Below are positions 1-11,024 of a DNA stretch of 64,000 nt, one piece after another (within the stretch, counting starts at the first letter, position 1; every line of letters starts with the position of its first letter). Made by a program: the position numbers and the translations under genes. This DNA is from Mallotus nudiflorus (Eukaryota > Streptophyta > Magnoliopsida > Malpighiales > Euphorbiaceae): contig CANTUR010000047.1 of the NCBI GenBank assembly GCA_947683625.1, positions 4,154,001-4,218,000 of the forward strand. Reading direction: 5' to 3'. Under the pieces are notes generated by a model. That model did not search any database. It was not told the DNA's origin and saw only the letters and a program-made list of their open reading frames with translations.

Positions 1-1945
1 ACAAGTGTGGTGATGAGGTCTACAATCCCCATGTTACAGGTAATTTGGACTCTCTTAGTCTCTCCCTTGCCTGATCATTTTTTCGTGCAACTCCCCAATT
101 TACATCAAGCTATTTATGGGTAGGGGGGTAGAGTTCTATGAGAAACTTGCTAAGGTCTATGGGGTCCTTAAAAAGAATTTGCATCTATGTCCTTTACTTG
201 TCAACCCTTGCAAGACAAAAATGTTCACTAACTTTTAGGATGCATTATATTTCAAACACTTCTGCTTATCATCTGATGAAGTGAAAAAATGGGAACTGAT
301 TGAGGATCATGCTTCTTCTTCTTTGTAAGGAAAAATTAAGTCAAAAGGTAAGCATATCCAAGAGATTTCGGCTTATGAACATTTTTATAATTGCAAGTAC
401 AACTATCGGGATAAGGTTGAGATGCATAAGAGGATGGCCTAAGTAAAGGCCAAACTTTTGTGGGAACATTAACTTAGTAGTTACACCTCATATATGCATA
501 TTTTTACCAGTTACTAGATGGTGATCGATTTGGACATTTGTTCAAGCTCTTATGTTAATCGATTTTTACAGGTTCCTACAGTACCTTTCTGTATCGCTGG
601 TCTTGTTGTTTATAGAATCAGGCCATGAAGCAAGGCTAGCTATACTGGTAGTTTTATAGGCCATCCCATAATAGTTATATGGTCTATCTAGGCATCCTCC
701 TCCTCATATGCACACCTTTACCTTGCCCGATCAGGTATTTTCTTGCTCTTTGTGACTATTCTTTTATGCTTCTTTTTTACCCTAATTTTTGCAGAGGCCA
801 TCGAAGAGCCAATCAATGTGCCTAAAGGATAGCCTAAAGTAAAGAAAGTTAAGACCTCTCATTGATTTACAAATCCCAATAGTTGAAGCATTTCAAGATC
901 AGCCTCTAATGCTACTAAGGTTGTTCAAGTGGAGGATCTTACCGATTTTTCTACTAAGGCTGATCCTACTCGAATTGAATCATCCATTAAACAAGGGCAT
1001 GTGACCCCTACTCAAGATACATCAAAATTATCTTTTAAGCTATCTCCAACTACCAGCCCTTTCAAAGCCATTTTATCCCATGTCCCTTCATTGTCTTAGA
1101 AGCTTGATTATGTATGAATGCCTCAACTTTATTGTAAGTTAGGTTCTATTCATAGTAATAAATCAGCTTTGAATTGTAGAAATCTCTTACCAACCTCTTT
1201 GATGAGTTTGAAGCTAACCTTAATGACAATTTTAATGGAGAAGTCGATCAAGTTCCATCTGATTATGAGGATATCGATCCTCCTATCGACGTCATTAAGG
1301 ACTCTAATGACTTGGTGGTTGCTGAGGTGAAAAAAGATTGAAGAATTTGATAAAACTTTTTGAAAGTCTAGCCTTTTTCTTCCTTGACAAGGATAGCCAT
1401 GATCGAGCTAGAGATCTACTAAAGTACCTTCACGAACATGTGTGAACATCTTCAGAAATCACTATATGATAGAAGCACATAATTGACAACTTCCATAAGA
1501 ACTTACCTTCCTTGATCATGGGCTACCAAGCGGTCGAACACTTCATCAATAATCTAGCTTCTAAAGAAGAAAAGATGTAAAATTTTGATGATGAAGCCAA
1601 AGCCATTACTGAGAATATTAAGAAGGAAAAGTAGGTAGTTCTCGATGCTTCTATTACCATATCATCTTTCGAGAAGGAGGTGGCTGATATTCAAGCTACC
1701 TTGGCCAATAAACAAGCTACTCTGGAGCATTATTAAAAGGTGTAGTAAAAGAAAGTAGAGTATGCTCAAGCTTAAGGTGCCAAGGTGAAGGAATTACAAT
1801 AGAAGATGAAGAACTTACACCTTTATATTAACAAGTTTAAAGGAAAAAGGGCATCGACCTTCCTTGACAAGGAAAATTTGTTAAAGGCTTTGACTAAATT
1901 CTACCAAACATTCAAACTATCCTAAACAATCAGGGTGTGATCGAT
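1..1945 (+). pseudogene. Antisense ORF (aORF) of element A, decayed, 5' end outside window
   Basis: Plus-strand coding-like sequence opposite to element A's gag-pol, between integrase and the missing 3' LTR. Translated with its stops and frameshifts ignored, an N-terminal part (about 120-470) contains blocks such as EFYEKLAKVYGVLKKN and SSDEVKKWELIEDH. The C-terminal part (about 1,440-1,940) is charged and heptad-like, probably coiled coil (EKEVADIQATLANKQATLEH). A GT-AG intron-like segment of 60 bp lies at 735-794, with a pyrimidine-rich tract before the acceptor. The layout matches the additional antisense ORFs known in Tat-lineage elements and the one in element B. Function unknown. The largest single open piece (1,118-1,330) is only 70 codons and looks out of frame with the coding remnant. 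Confidence 0.6.
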
Positions 1946-2499
1946 TATGAATATTTTCAAATGTTAGTTTGGCCTTGCTAGCCATTTTGAATATTTTATA
2001 TTGGCCTATGAGATGGCTTGTTATTGTTTTTCAAAAGTCATTTTATTTTTCAGGCACTTATATCTCTAAGCTTTTATGCTTGTGATATTTTTTTATGTCT
2101 TGTCAGTTAGATGCTCTGATACAGTGCACTTTATATAAATCAATGATTATAATCGGTCTTTTATAAATAAATCACTAAAATATCTTATCAGCTTTAAAGA
2201 ATACAATACTAGCTAGATTTCATTGAAAGTAATGAAGGATCAAATACATCTAAAAAATGTCAATAGGGCCTAAAATATTTAATTATCTTTAAGTAATTTG
2301 AAATAATTGGCATGAAAATACTTAGTCGGCCTTATATTGGACAATTACATAATTATATGGGAAAATTAATAAAAGACATAATTCAAAAAGCATATATTGG
2401 CCAAAACACATATGATTGGCTTTAGTGACTAGCCAAATAAAAATTAATTAGCCTTATACAAGTCCTACCAAAACTTAATGACACATCAAACGATGATCG
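1946..2499. other. Non-coding spacer between aORF and integrase end of element A
   Basis: AT-rich stretch where the plus-strand aORF and the minus-strand pol converge. No open frame of note. It may hold 3' ends of both transcripts; I see no clear terminator or polypurine tract. Confidence 0.5.
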
Positions 2500-3745
2500 A
2501 TTCACACCATCCTATACATATAGGTATTATGCTTTCAAATATTTTCCATTAATTAGTCTTATATGTGGGGTGCCATCAATATCTGCCAAGAGGTAAGTAC
2601 CACCTCTTAATATTTGGATTATTGAGAAAGGGACTTCCCAATTCAGACTCCATTTACTAAGGGATCGGTCTTTAAGACAATAGGAAGTACTACTTTTCAT
2701 ACTAAGTCTCCCTTTTTTAAAAACTTGTGCTTGACTTTCTTATTGTAGGTAGGTTCCACCCTTTTTTTGTCAACATTTGGTCATACACGAGTAGCCTCTC
2801 TTCATCCAGCTGATTTAGTTCTTATAGCGTACTCTGGCTATACTTCATTATCAATAGGTTTGAATGGACCTACCTCCTTAGAGATGCTATTATTAACTCC
2901 ATCAGCAACATTGCTTCATGGCCATACACTAGCTTATAGGGAGAGGTTCTTGTGGCCATTTTTTAACTAGTCCTTAGTGCCTAAAGTGCCTCAGATAAGG
3001 TTTCATGCCATATTCATGGATTATCCTCAATGGACTTTTGAATCACCATTTTTACTAACTTATTAGTTGCCTCAACCTATCTGTTCACCTGAGCATTAAA
3101 TGTTAATGAGTGGAGTAACTTGAATTTATAGTTCCTAATGAAGGACTGAATCTCCTCTCCTGTAAACATGGTGCCCTGTTATATAGTTATAGCCTTTGTA
3201 TTCCCAAAGTGATGTATGATATGTTTAGTGATGCAATCTATAATCGATTGTTTATCGATGTTCTTTAGAGGAATAGCCTCCACCCATTTTGTAAAGTAGT
3301 ATGTAGCAACCAACATAAAACCATGCCCTTTTAATGGTGAAGGATAAACTTTCCCAATGATGTCCATTGCCCAAACCCTGAATGGCCAAGGTTTGATGAT
3401 AGAATGTAGCTCCTCTATTGGAACATGTTGGATTGGTCCATGTTTTTATCAAGATTCACACCCTTTAGCATAATTATTACAATCTCTCTCTATCATCAGC
3501 TAGAAATATCCATATTGCCATAATAACCATTTCATCTTCCTTCCTCCTTGATGTGCACCTGTAATCCCTTCATGAGCTTCAGTCGTGACTAACAATGCTT
3601 CCTTAAGGCTTATGCATTTTAGCAACTCTCCTGATACAAATCTCATATATAATTTTCCATCTAGCAGTAGCATTTTGGTTTCCAGAACCCTAATTTGGCA
3701 TTTAGCCAATGGCAATGGGTTATTAAAGTATTCTTTGATCTCCAT
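2500..3745 (-). pseudogene. Integrase of element A (Ty3/gypsy pol), decayed
   Basis: Minus-strand integrase core and C-terminal part. The N-terminal piece (3,500-3,745) includes a remnant of the zinc-binding region (EAHEGITGAHQGGRKM). The core at 3,179-3,452 has MDIIGKVYPS and the FTKWVEAIPLKN block that follows the first catalytic Asp. Further left are DQGTMF (second Asp region) and NRQVEATNK (catalytic Glu region, usually NGQ.EA.NK). Near 2,960-2,840 a 'SPYKLVYGHEAML'-like block marks the usual end of the core. Several stops and frameshifts make it non-functional. It follows RNase H, the normal Ty3/gypsy order. Confidence 0.85.
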
Positions 3746-3779
3746 CCTTTAATCAGCCTTTAAATCAATGACAGCAACC

Positions 3780-4760
3780 TGAAAATAAAATCATTAGACT
3801 TCACTAATAAAGATGAATGAGGTATTATCAATGTTTTTATAGATTATATTTTATCTCTGTAACTAAAGCCCAATTGGGCTAAATTATTTGCTTCATTATT
3901 GGCCTCCTTTTTTAGATACTGAAGTCAGGCTCTTACAGATCCCTTCATTATGTGTTGGACTTTATCACAATATGCCCCCAGTGTGGCCAATCCACACTTA
4001 TATTCCCATGAAACTAGCTTTTGCAAATCCCTTTATCATGTGTTAGACTTTGTTGCAATATGCCTCTAGTGTGGCCAATCCACACTTATATTCCTTCGAA
4101 ACTTACTTTACTATTAGTATTGAATCTCTAAAAATTTCCACATCATGCACTTCCAGCTTAATGAGAATTTCAAGCACTATTAGTAAAGCTTCGTACTTCG
4201 CCTCGTTATTAGTGTAAGGGAAATCAAGAAGGAATGATAATTTTATCTTGATCTTATGGGGTGATTCCAGAACTATGCCTGTCCCTAAGCCTGATAGGGA
4301 CCTTGAAGCATCAAACCATACTCTCTATCCTTTGGATTCACAGAGATCTACATGTAACTCTAAAGTATGGTGATTGGCCAAAAAATCAACTAATACTTGC
4401 CCTTTAATAGCTTTTTGGGGTACAAACTGTAATGTGAACTCTAACAACACCACAACCTATTTACTAAGATGATTTTTTAGGAACGACCTTAAAAGGATGT
4501 ATTTGATAATAGAAGTTTGGCTAATCACCCGTACTATAAGGAAAGTAGGTAATACCTAAGTTTGCAGCATATGAAGTATAAAGAAAGCCTAAGTTTCTCG
4601 ATGGATGAGTACCTTGTCTCTGTGTCCATCAAGGCCTAACTAAGGTAATAGATTAATTATTTATATCTTTCTTGCTCCTGGGCAAGCACACTACTTATAA
4701 GGTTTTTGAGGCTGAAATGTAAAGAATTAAATGGTCAGTCGTTCTAAAGTCAGCCATAAT
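3780..4760 (-). pseudogene. RNase H region of element A, decayed
   Basis: On the minus strand between RT and integrase. Around 4,320-4,060 the translation resembles the archaeal-type RNase H that Tat elements carry beside integrase: a G-G-V/I-VLESP strand, LSFLLDFPYTNNEAKYEAL (the usual TNNEAEYEAL helix) and EIFRDSILIVK (usual GDSQLV). The GDS Asp context is altered to RDS. A local tandem duplication at about 3,938-4,101 repeats part of the linker. Premature stops are present. Assignment rests on motif and position. Confidence 0.7.
3938..4101. repeat. Tandem duplication (~90 bp x ~1.8) inside element A pol
   Basis: Two adjacent copies share the blocks 'tttatcacaatatgcc / tttgttgcaatatgcc' and 'agtgtggccaatccacactt' followed by 'atattcc', with a few mismatches. 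The segment lies in the RNase H/integrase linker and is absent from the normal domain layout. Confidence 0.8.
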
Positions 4761-4789
4761 TGGTGGGCGAGTCAGGTATGCCTTGATTT

Positions 4790-6975
4790 GATTAAACATT
4801 TGCTTATGCTTGAATGTCCATATAAAATCCTCCTTGTCTTTAAGTTTTAGTAGGGTGACCAAATTCTTAATTGGCCTACCATGTTGGATATAAATCTCCT
4901 AAGGTAATTTATTTGGCCGATTAACCTTTGCAACTCTTTTTTGGACTTAGGATGTGTAGCTTAGATGATTACCTTAGTCTTATTAGCATCTACTTCCACC
5001 CCCCCACTAGTGCAACAAGAATCCTAAAAAATGGGTTATTGACACTCCAAATGCACACTTAAGAGTGTTCACTCCAAATGCACACTTGAGAGGGTTCATC
5101 TTTAGTCAATGGAGCCTCAATCTTTCGAATATCTATGTTAAATGTGCCAGATGTTGCTCATCGGCCTTAGACTTGATAATCACATCTTTAATATAAACTT
5201 CCATAAAGTCCCCAATTAATGAATTAAATATTTCATGCATTGCTTATTGATAAGTTGCCCCTGCATTTTTAAGGTTGAACAATATCACCACCCACTTATA
5301 GCTTCCAAGTGCACCAGGACATCTGAAGGTTGTCTTACATCAATCTCTTTAATTTTTATTTGATTATAGCTTGAGTGTTTTTCCATAACACTAAGTATAT
5401 AATGGCCCAATGCAATATTGATGGGTTTTCGCAAGTATACGAATTCGTACAAGTACTAATTAAATATCGATCCCATAGAGATTGTAGATTGACTATAGTG
5501 ATACTAGTTGTGTTTGTTTGTTTAAACAATGAAAAAGGGTATTTTTAATTAAACTAAAATTAAACTAAGATAAAACACAAAAAAATCACAATGAAATAAC
5601 AATCACTTTAGAGAGCTAGGGTTCTTATTACCAATTCAACCTTTATTTAAAATCACTTTACTGCTAAGCCATATTAAACCTTAATCCAATTTGAGGGTTT
5701 CCCTAGAATCATAGGCTTTCCTCCTAAGACAACCCTATGATTAACCAAGTAAATTAACATTCTTAGATTTAAAGCTCTTGCCTACTAAGTGTTTAGTTAA
5801 CCCAGTTTAAGCACCAACCCTTAATCAATATTAGTTGCTTAAGTGCTTCTTAACTAAGAAAGCATCTAACAGGTTATTGTTTAAATCCAACCCATCTGTC
5901 GATCAAGTTTTATTGTGTATATTCAATCAAAGGGTGATCAATCCTAAGAAGACATTAAGTTCAACAACAACAAAAGGATTTAGGTTAATGGCTTAGGTTT
6001 AATTATTATTAGCCCATGGTTGAATAGCAATAATAACCCTAACTAAGAATTTAGCTACTCATGTTAATTTTAAGAAATAAACAGGAATAATAGCAGAAAA
6101 TAGACATCATCATTGAATTAAAATTAAGAATGAATAAAAAAAATTGAATAGAATAAACCCCCTGTTAAATAGGAAGCTTGATGTTCTTCAATTTTTATTT
6201 TCCAATCTCCAAACTAACATAAGCAAGAAAAAATCCTTATTTTCTCAAAACTGCTCTAAGAAAAATTGTATCTCTAAAAAGCGATGATAAAAAAAGAATC
6301 ATCCTTTTGTTTCTGGTGGCTACCCTCTTATAAAACCCCAATTACCAGCCCTAGGGTTACATCCGTGTGAAATATCCCTCTTGTCCTTCATGAGTCAACG
6401 ATTAAATTCGACTCTGACTTTCCTAATCACTAGGTCGCACGGCCGTGTGAAAAATGTGCATGGTCGTGCACTTCATTTTTTTAGCATTTCAGCATATTGA
6501 TCTCCATTGTTTTTTAGGCTCACTTCAAGTGCTCACGGCTCCCATATAACCTTCCTCTACTATTCTTTGACTTCCCTAAATACATAAAAATCAACCAAAA
6601 ATAAACCAACTAATACGTAAAAATAAATAAACACACAAGACATGCAGTAAGTACTCAACTAAATAAAAACTGAATAAAAGAAACACAAACTTAACTAAAA
6701 TTGAATTTTTCCTAACACAAAGACTACTTAATGAAATGCATTTTTCACACTCATCAAATATTAATTAACATGTTAGCCATGGGCATATGATATTTGTCCT
6801 TAGGAGTTGTAAGGTTTAAATTTCTAAAATCAATACACACCATGATCTTGTCATTCTTCTTTACCACAGGAACTATGTTGGATAGCCATTGAGTGTATTG
6901 TGCTTTTTGAATGAACCTTGCCTCAGTGAGCCTCTTGATTTCATCAGCAACTAGCTTCTCCACATCTCTAGACAT
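4790..6975 (-). pseudogene. Reverse transcriptase of element A, split by an insertion
   Basis: The N-terminal RT part is open at 6,754-6,975 (73 codons: VADEIKRLTEARFIQ, WLSNIVPVVKKNDK, CIDFRNLN, TPKDKYHMPMANMLIN). The rest resumes left of 5,376 with SYNQIKIKEIDV, FRCPGALGSY, LKNAGATYQ and VYIKDVIIKS. The catalytic YIDD box reads YIKD, so one of the two Asp residues is lost. About a dozen codons between LIN and SSYNQI are missing at the insertion site. A 27-bp tandem duplication ('cactccaaatgcacactt' twice, 5,042-5,095) lies in the RT C-terminal part. Confidence 0.9.
5376..6755 (-). mobile_element. LTR-like insertion (probable solo LTR) in element A RT
   Basis: About 1.38 kb with no coding potential interrupts RT. 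On the minus strand it begins TGATGAGTGTGAAAAATGC and ends ...GTGTTATGGAAAAACA, giving TG...CA ends as in LTRs. It contains a TATA-like box on the minus strand near 6,340 ('gggttttataagaggg') and, near 5,430-5,450, a 'cgcaagtatacgaattcgta' block of a kind I recall as recurring in plant repeats. No matching target duplication is visible (ttgag on the left, aatat on the right), and some RT codons are missing at the junction, so a deletion or imperfect event is likely. Confidence 0.6.
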
Positions 6976-6999
6976 TCATTTATAAGGCTAAATATGAGG

Positions 7000-8900
7000 T
7001 TAATAACTTGATTTGATAGGCAAATCGTGTTCTACTAAATGTCAGTCTAAACTAAGCATCTCTTTATATGTCCAAGCTAAACTTTCCCTATACCTAGTCA
7101 TCAGTTGCACTAGTTTTTCTTCAAATGCTAGACTGAGCTTGGAATTAATATAGATTAGCCATTTATTAGCCTCAATCCCTAGGTTAATCTCTTTAAGCAT
7201 ATCTAGAGTTTAAATAAGGTTATCCCTTAATTTGCTGGCAGGACTGTGCATATCCCCTATCTTTAATCGGCTAATGAGATCCTACTCTTATTCCTTAAAA
7301 ATGCATTCAACCGATTGTACTTGCCTACTGTCTGAAGAGGCTAGCAACATCATAATGATCATTAGTAATAATGGATCAACCTAGTTCTCCTACTGCTACT
7401 ACTAATGGTTGATCTAAAATAATGTTTGGCTTGGTACATTTCCTTAAAGCAATGAAATGAGGCAAATACATCATAGCCTCTACATGAAAGGCCTCTTCTC
7501 CAAATGGGTTAGGATCCCTATAGATGACTTGTACATCTCCTTTGAGCCTTTATATGAATAACATCTAGTACAATGATGAGGGGACACGGGCATTTGAGTG
7601 ATCTAATCTCTGCCAAAGAGCACATTATTGTTGGTATTCACTTCCATTACAAAGAAACCCATTACAATTCATGTTTACCTACTTTAACATTAAGCATGAT
7701 GTAACCTTTAGTAGCTTAATCATTCACTATGAAATTAATCATTATAGTGTCAATATTCTCTGGATCTTTTATCTCTTGATCAATTTTCTTAAGTGTACAT
7801 AATGACATAATGTTAACTCTTGCACCTTTGTCAACCAAAACCCTTCTCATTTTAACTCTGTTGAAATTGGCCTTGATATAGAATGGTTGAATATGTCAGG
7901 TCATGAGAGGATTAGACTATGCGATGGTTAGGGATGCCCCTTTTCCTTTATCTAATTCACAATCATCAGAGGTGATTATTTCCCTATCAAATGTGGACCT
8001 CTAGGTAGACTTTAGTTAGAACTCATTAGGTAAAGTGACCACATTGATGTTGGATCCCGTTATATCTCCCTTTAGTCATGGTGGGGGGAGTGGCCCATCC
8101 TTAATTTTCTCCTCTTTAGCAGACCAATACCATTACACCTTCCCTTTTCCTTCATCCTCTTTGTGAAGATTGAAGTTCAAATTAGGTTTCTTCTAAGGGT
8201 TAATCTTCCCACCATACATCTTATAAACTACCTTTTCTCTGTCATCGATACCTTTTTCTTTTGTTCCCTCTCTTTGGGAGTTTTGTCCTTTTTAATGAAT
8301 TGAGACCGATGGTTCTTTCTTCCCTTTCTATTTCTTGCAGCCTTCTTTAAGCTAAACTCCTAAAGGTTATAGATTCATAATTCTATTGGGCTGATTGGCA
8401 AAGCCTTTACATTCTCCTTTTTTTATGTGTTTTGTCATGCTGAACCTTCCATCCCGATCAAGGTACCACCCTCTCTTGAAGACATCAGTCTTAGGCCTAT
8501 GCTTTTGCTATTCCTTTATGACTTTTAGAATGAAATTTTTAGCATTTGGCTGATTAGGTGAATGGCCCTAATTTATTTATGTAATCCTGCTCTACTCATT
8601 CTTTAGTCTTAGCCTCTTTAGCTAGTGAGATCAACTTTTTTTACCAGCCAAGGTTATTACCTTAGTTTCATCTCTTGACTGATTGAGGGTCCTTATTAGT
8701 CTTGCCTTACATGCTTTGGCGATCTACTGCATTTCCTAGAGGTGTATTTAAAGGAGTGTTAGCATGTCAGGAAAGTGACCTACTCTTAATTAGTAAAGGT
8801 AATTTCCCTATTCACCTTTGAGCTCTCTCATTCCACTTCCCTTAGGATTGTCAATTCCACTCTAGCTCTAGGCCGATCAGGGTTCTGTGGTTTTCTTTTG
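7000..8900 (-). pseudogene. Protease and flanking linker of element A, decayed
   Basis: Minus-strand coding remnant between gag and RT. Near 7,880-7,795 the translation gives RVLVDKGARVNIMSL, the retropepsin active-site block (usual form VLVDNGSGVNI). The catalytic Asp is kept, but Asn and Ser of D-N-G-S are changed to Lys and Ala. The rest is broken by stops, and I cannot give an exact boundary with gag. Confidence 0.65.
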
Positions 8901-10693
8901 CCTGGGCTAAGAACCTTTACCTCTTTGGGGAAGACTATATTGCATGCTATTTTAAGTAATAGCATGTTAATAGTTTAAGACTTCCCTTTGCCTAGGAAAA
9001 GCAACTTTCCATCATCGATAGCCTTTCAAATCACATTTCTAAAAATGACATAATTGTTAGCAGTATGTCTCTAGGAATTATTCCATTTAGAATACTCTTT
9101 GCTAGCTAGATCCTCTAGGGGATGACTTGGCCATCAATAAATTTTATTTGGCTATCTTTAATTAAAGCATCAAAGATTTCATCGACCTTAGTAAGATCAA
9201 AGGAATACTCCTTGGCTATTTGATTTGCCTTGGTGTTTTTCTTCTTTTCTCTTATAACAATCGGCTTTTTCAAAGTCTAACATTCACCAGGTTTAGTCCC
9301 CATATATTTGGCCACATTTATGGCCTTATCATTAGAATCAATCTCAAACTCCTCATTAATGGCTGATACTTCAAAGGGGTCCTAATAATAAGTTCCTTTG
9401 GATGAAGACCTTTTTTGGTCTTTTTCTTTAAGTAACCTTTCATAGTTGGCAACCTGAGTGGTTAACTCAAATATCTCCCTAGAGTGGTGACCTTCAAAGT
9501 GCTCCTTCATTAGATAGTTAAGTCCCCTGACTACTATGGGGATGCATTCGGCCTCACTAATGACCAAATGACATTGAGTCCTAAGCTTGTAGAACCTCAT
9601 TACGTATTGTTCCAAGGACTCTCATAGTAATTGAGAGATCTTGCCTAGATCAGCAAATAAGATATTAGGCCTAGCCTTGTAAAATTCCACATGGAATGTT
9701 TCCTCTAGATCTTCCCAATTAGTGATAGAATTGGAAGGTAATTGTGTGTACTAATTGAAGGCTGATTTGGTCAAGGCGTTGCTAAAGAGTCTCAGCCTCC
9801 AAAAGTCATATGTTGACGTCTCTCCACATTGTACTATAAATTGGGCAACATGTTCGATTGAATATTAATGTTTTACTTCCCCCAAAAATAGTACAAACTC
9901 GGGCACTTTATGTCTCCTAGGAAAAGGATGCAGTTTACCTATCCAGTTAGGATTGGATTTATTATACATTGGCCTAGAAATAGGTTTAAAATCTATTCCC
10001 ATTTTCTCTAACATGTCTCTTAATAGACTTTGATCAATCAATGTGTCTAATACTCATACTTATAATTGCTAGTATTGTAATATGCATGATTACTGTATGG
10101 ATTTGTGTCTTAGCTTAAGGTCAATTCTATCACTCAGCCTTGCTCAATATAAGTGAATATAGTGCCAACCCGATTAAAGTTATGACCCATTGCCTGACCT
10201 TGATAACTATTATCATTATAGTTAGAAGATTAGGCTTGGTAATTTTGTTCATTATAATCAGGCCTTCTCATTAAATGTACATTACCATATTGCAAATTAC
10301 TATCACCAGGTCTATTAGTGTCTAAGGAATACCTAGGGAGCTTAATAGTTTTTTTACCTCAAGAATAGATGCCATGTGATGCATGTTGACATTCACCGCC
10401 TCTAACTACTTCTGGCACTATATCTAGAGGGATTCGTTTCTCTCTAGAATTGGCCTTAATTCCATTGACATTCATTCAATGAGGTCATTGAAAAGAGTGT
10501 GGTTCTCCCTCGACACATCATCCCTGAGGAAGTCCATGTCTTCCTTGCCAAGAATGGGCTATCTCCTAGGTGATAGAGCACAATTATACTCATCCCTAGT
10601 ATCCCTAGATTCATGTCAACCATGTTCGTGAACATGACCATTTGATGCATTGATTTTGTTGTTCAATGCAGTCCTCTCACTGGATTTGCTCGC
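8901..10693 (-). pseudogene. Gag of element A, decayed
   Basis: The longest open piece (9,382-9,615, 77 codons) matches a plant Ty3/gypsy capsid: MEQYVMRFYKLRTQCHLVIS, then GLNYLMKEHFEG and a charged helix ending KEKDQKRSSSKG. Around 9,620-9,860 more capsid-like sequence continues towards the N-terminus. A likely start lies near 10,693, where the minus strand reads MASKSSERTALNNKI. Stops are frequent. It lies just inside the putative 5' LTR and primer-binding site. Confidence 0.7.
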
Positions 10694-10734
10694 CATTGTG
10701 TTGGTTTTCTATGATCTTGTTTGTATAGGCATAC

Positions 10735-11024
10735 GAAAGTCCCACTAGGAATGCTAAAAAGATGTTTAGCCTAAAAAATAATGAGAATTAACCTAAGCAC
10801 CTTTTAAATGTTTAAAATGGGTCCATGCAAGCTTTTTACAATATCATAGAAGATGGGTTGAAGAGCAAAGGTTTTATCACCAGCTTGGGGTGGTGACAGG
10901 AACAAGAAATAGGTTTTTAACCTTTTTAACCTAAATGAAATGAATCAAATAGGAGGTTTGCTTCACTATGAAGCTTGATCACTGGGATTAGAAATAAAAA
11001 TAAACACTAAATCTTGAAGAAAAT
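10735..11024 (-). promoter_or_regulatory. Putative primer-binding site and 3' part of element A 5' LTR
   Basis: On the minus strand 'tagcattcctagtgggactt' (about 10,737-10,756) resembles the Tat primer-binding region of element B (TGGCGTGTCTATGGGGAC). The LTR would start at about 10,763 (plus strand TGTTTAGCC) and run right until C1 enters at 11,025. No second LTR copy is in the window, so the boundary is tentative. Confidence 0.35.

Larger units (their letters stand above)
1..11024 (-). mobile_element. Element A: degenerate Ty3/gypsy (Tat/Ogre-type) LTR retrotransposon
   Basis: Read on the minus strand, the order is gag (about 10.7-9 kb), protease (near 7.8 kb), reverse transcriptase (6.98-4.8 kb), RNase H (4.7-3.8 kb) and integrase (3.75-2.5 kb), followed by an extra ORF on the opposite strand. 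The domain order is Ty3/gypsy. RT blocks such as IVPVVKKNDK, CIDFRNLN and LKNAGATYQ, plus the antisense ORF, point to the Tat lineage. Stops and frameshifts occur throughout. The 3' LTR lies beyond the left edge of the window. The 5' LTR starts near 10,763, is cut by C1 at 11,025 and probably resumes at 17,177. The lineage is inferred from motifs; a domain-level RT tree would settle it. Confidence 0.85.
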
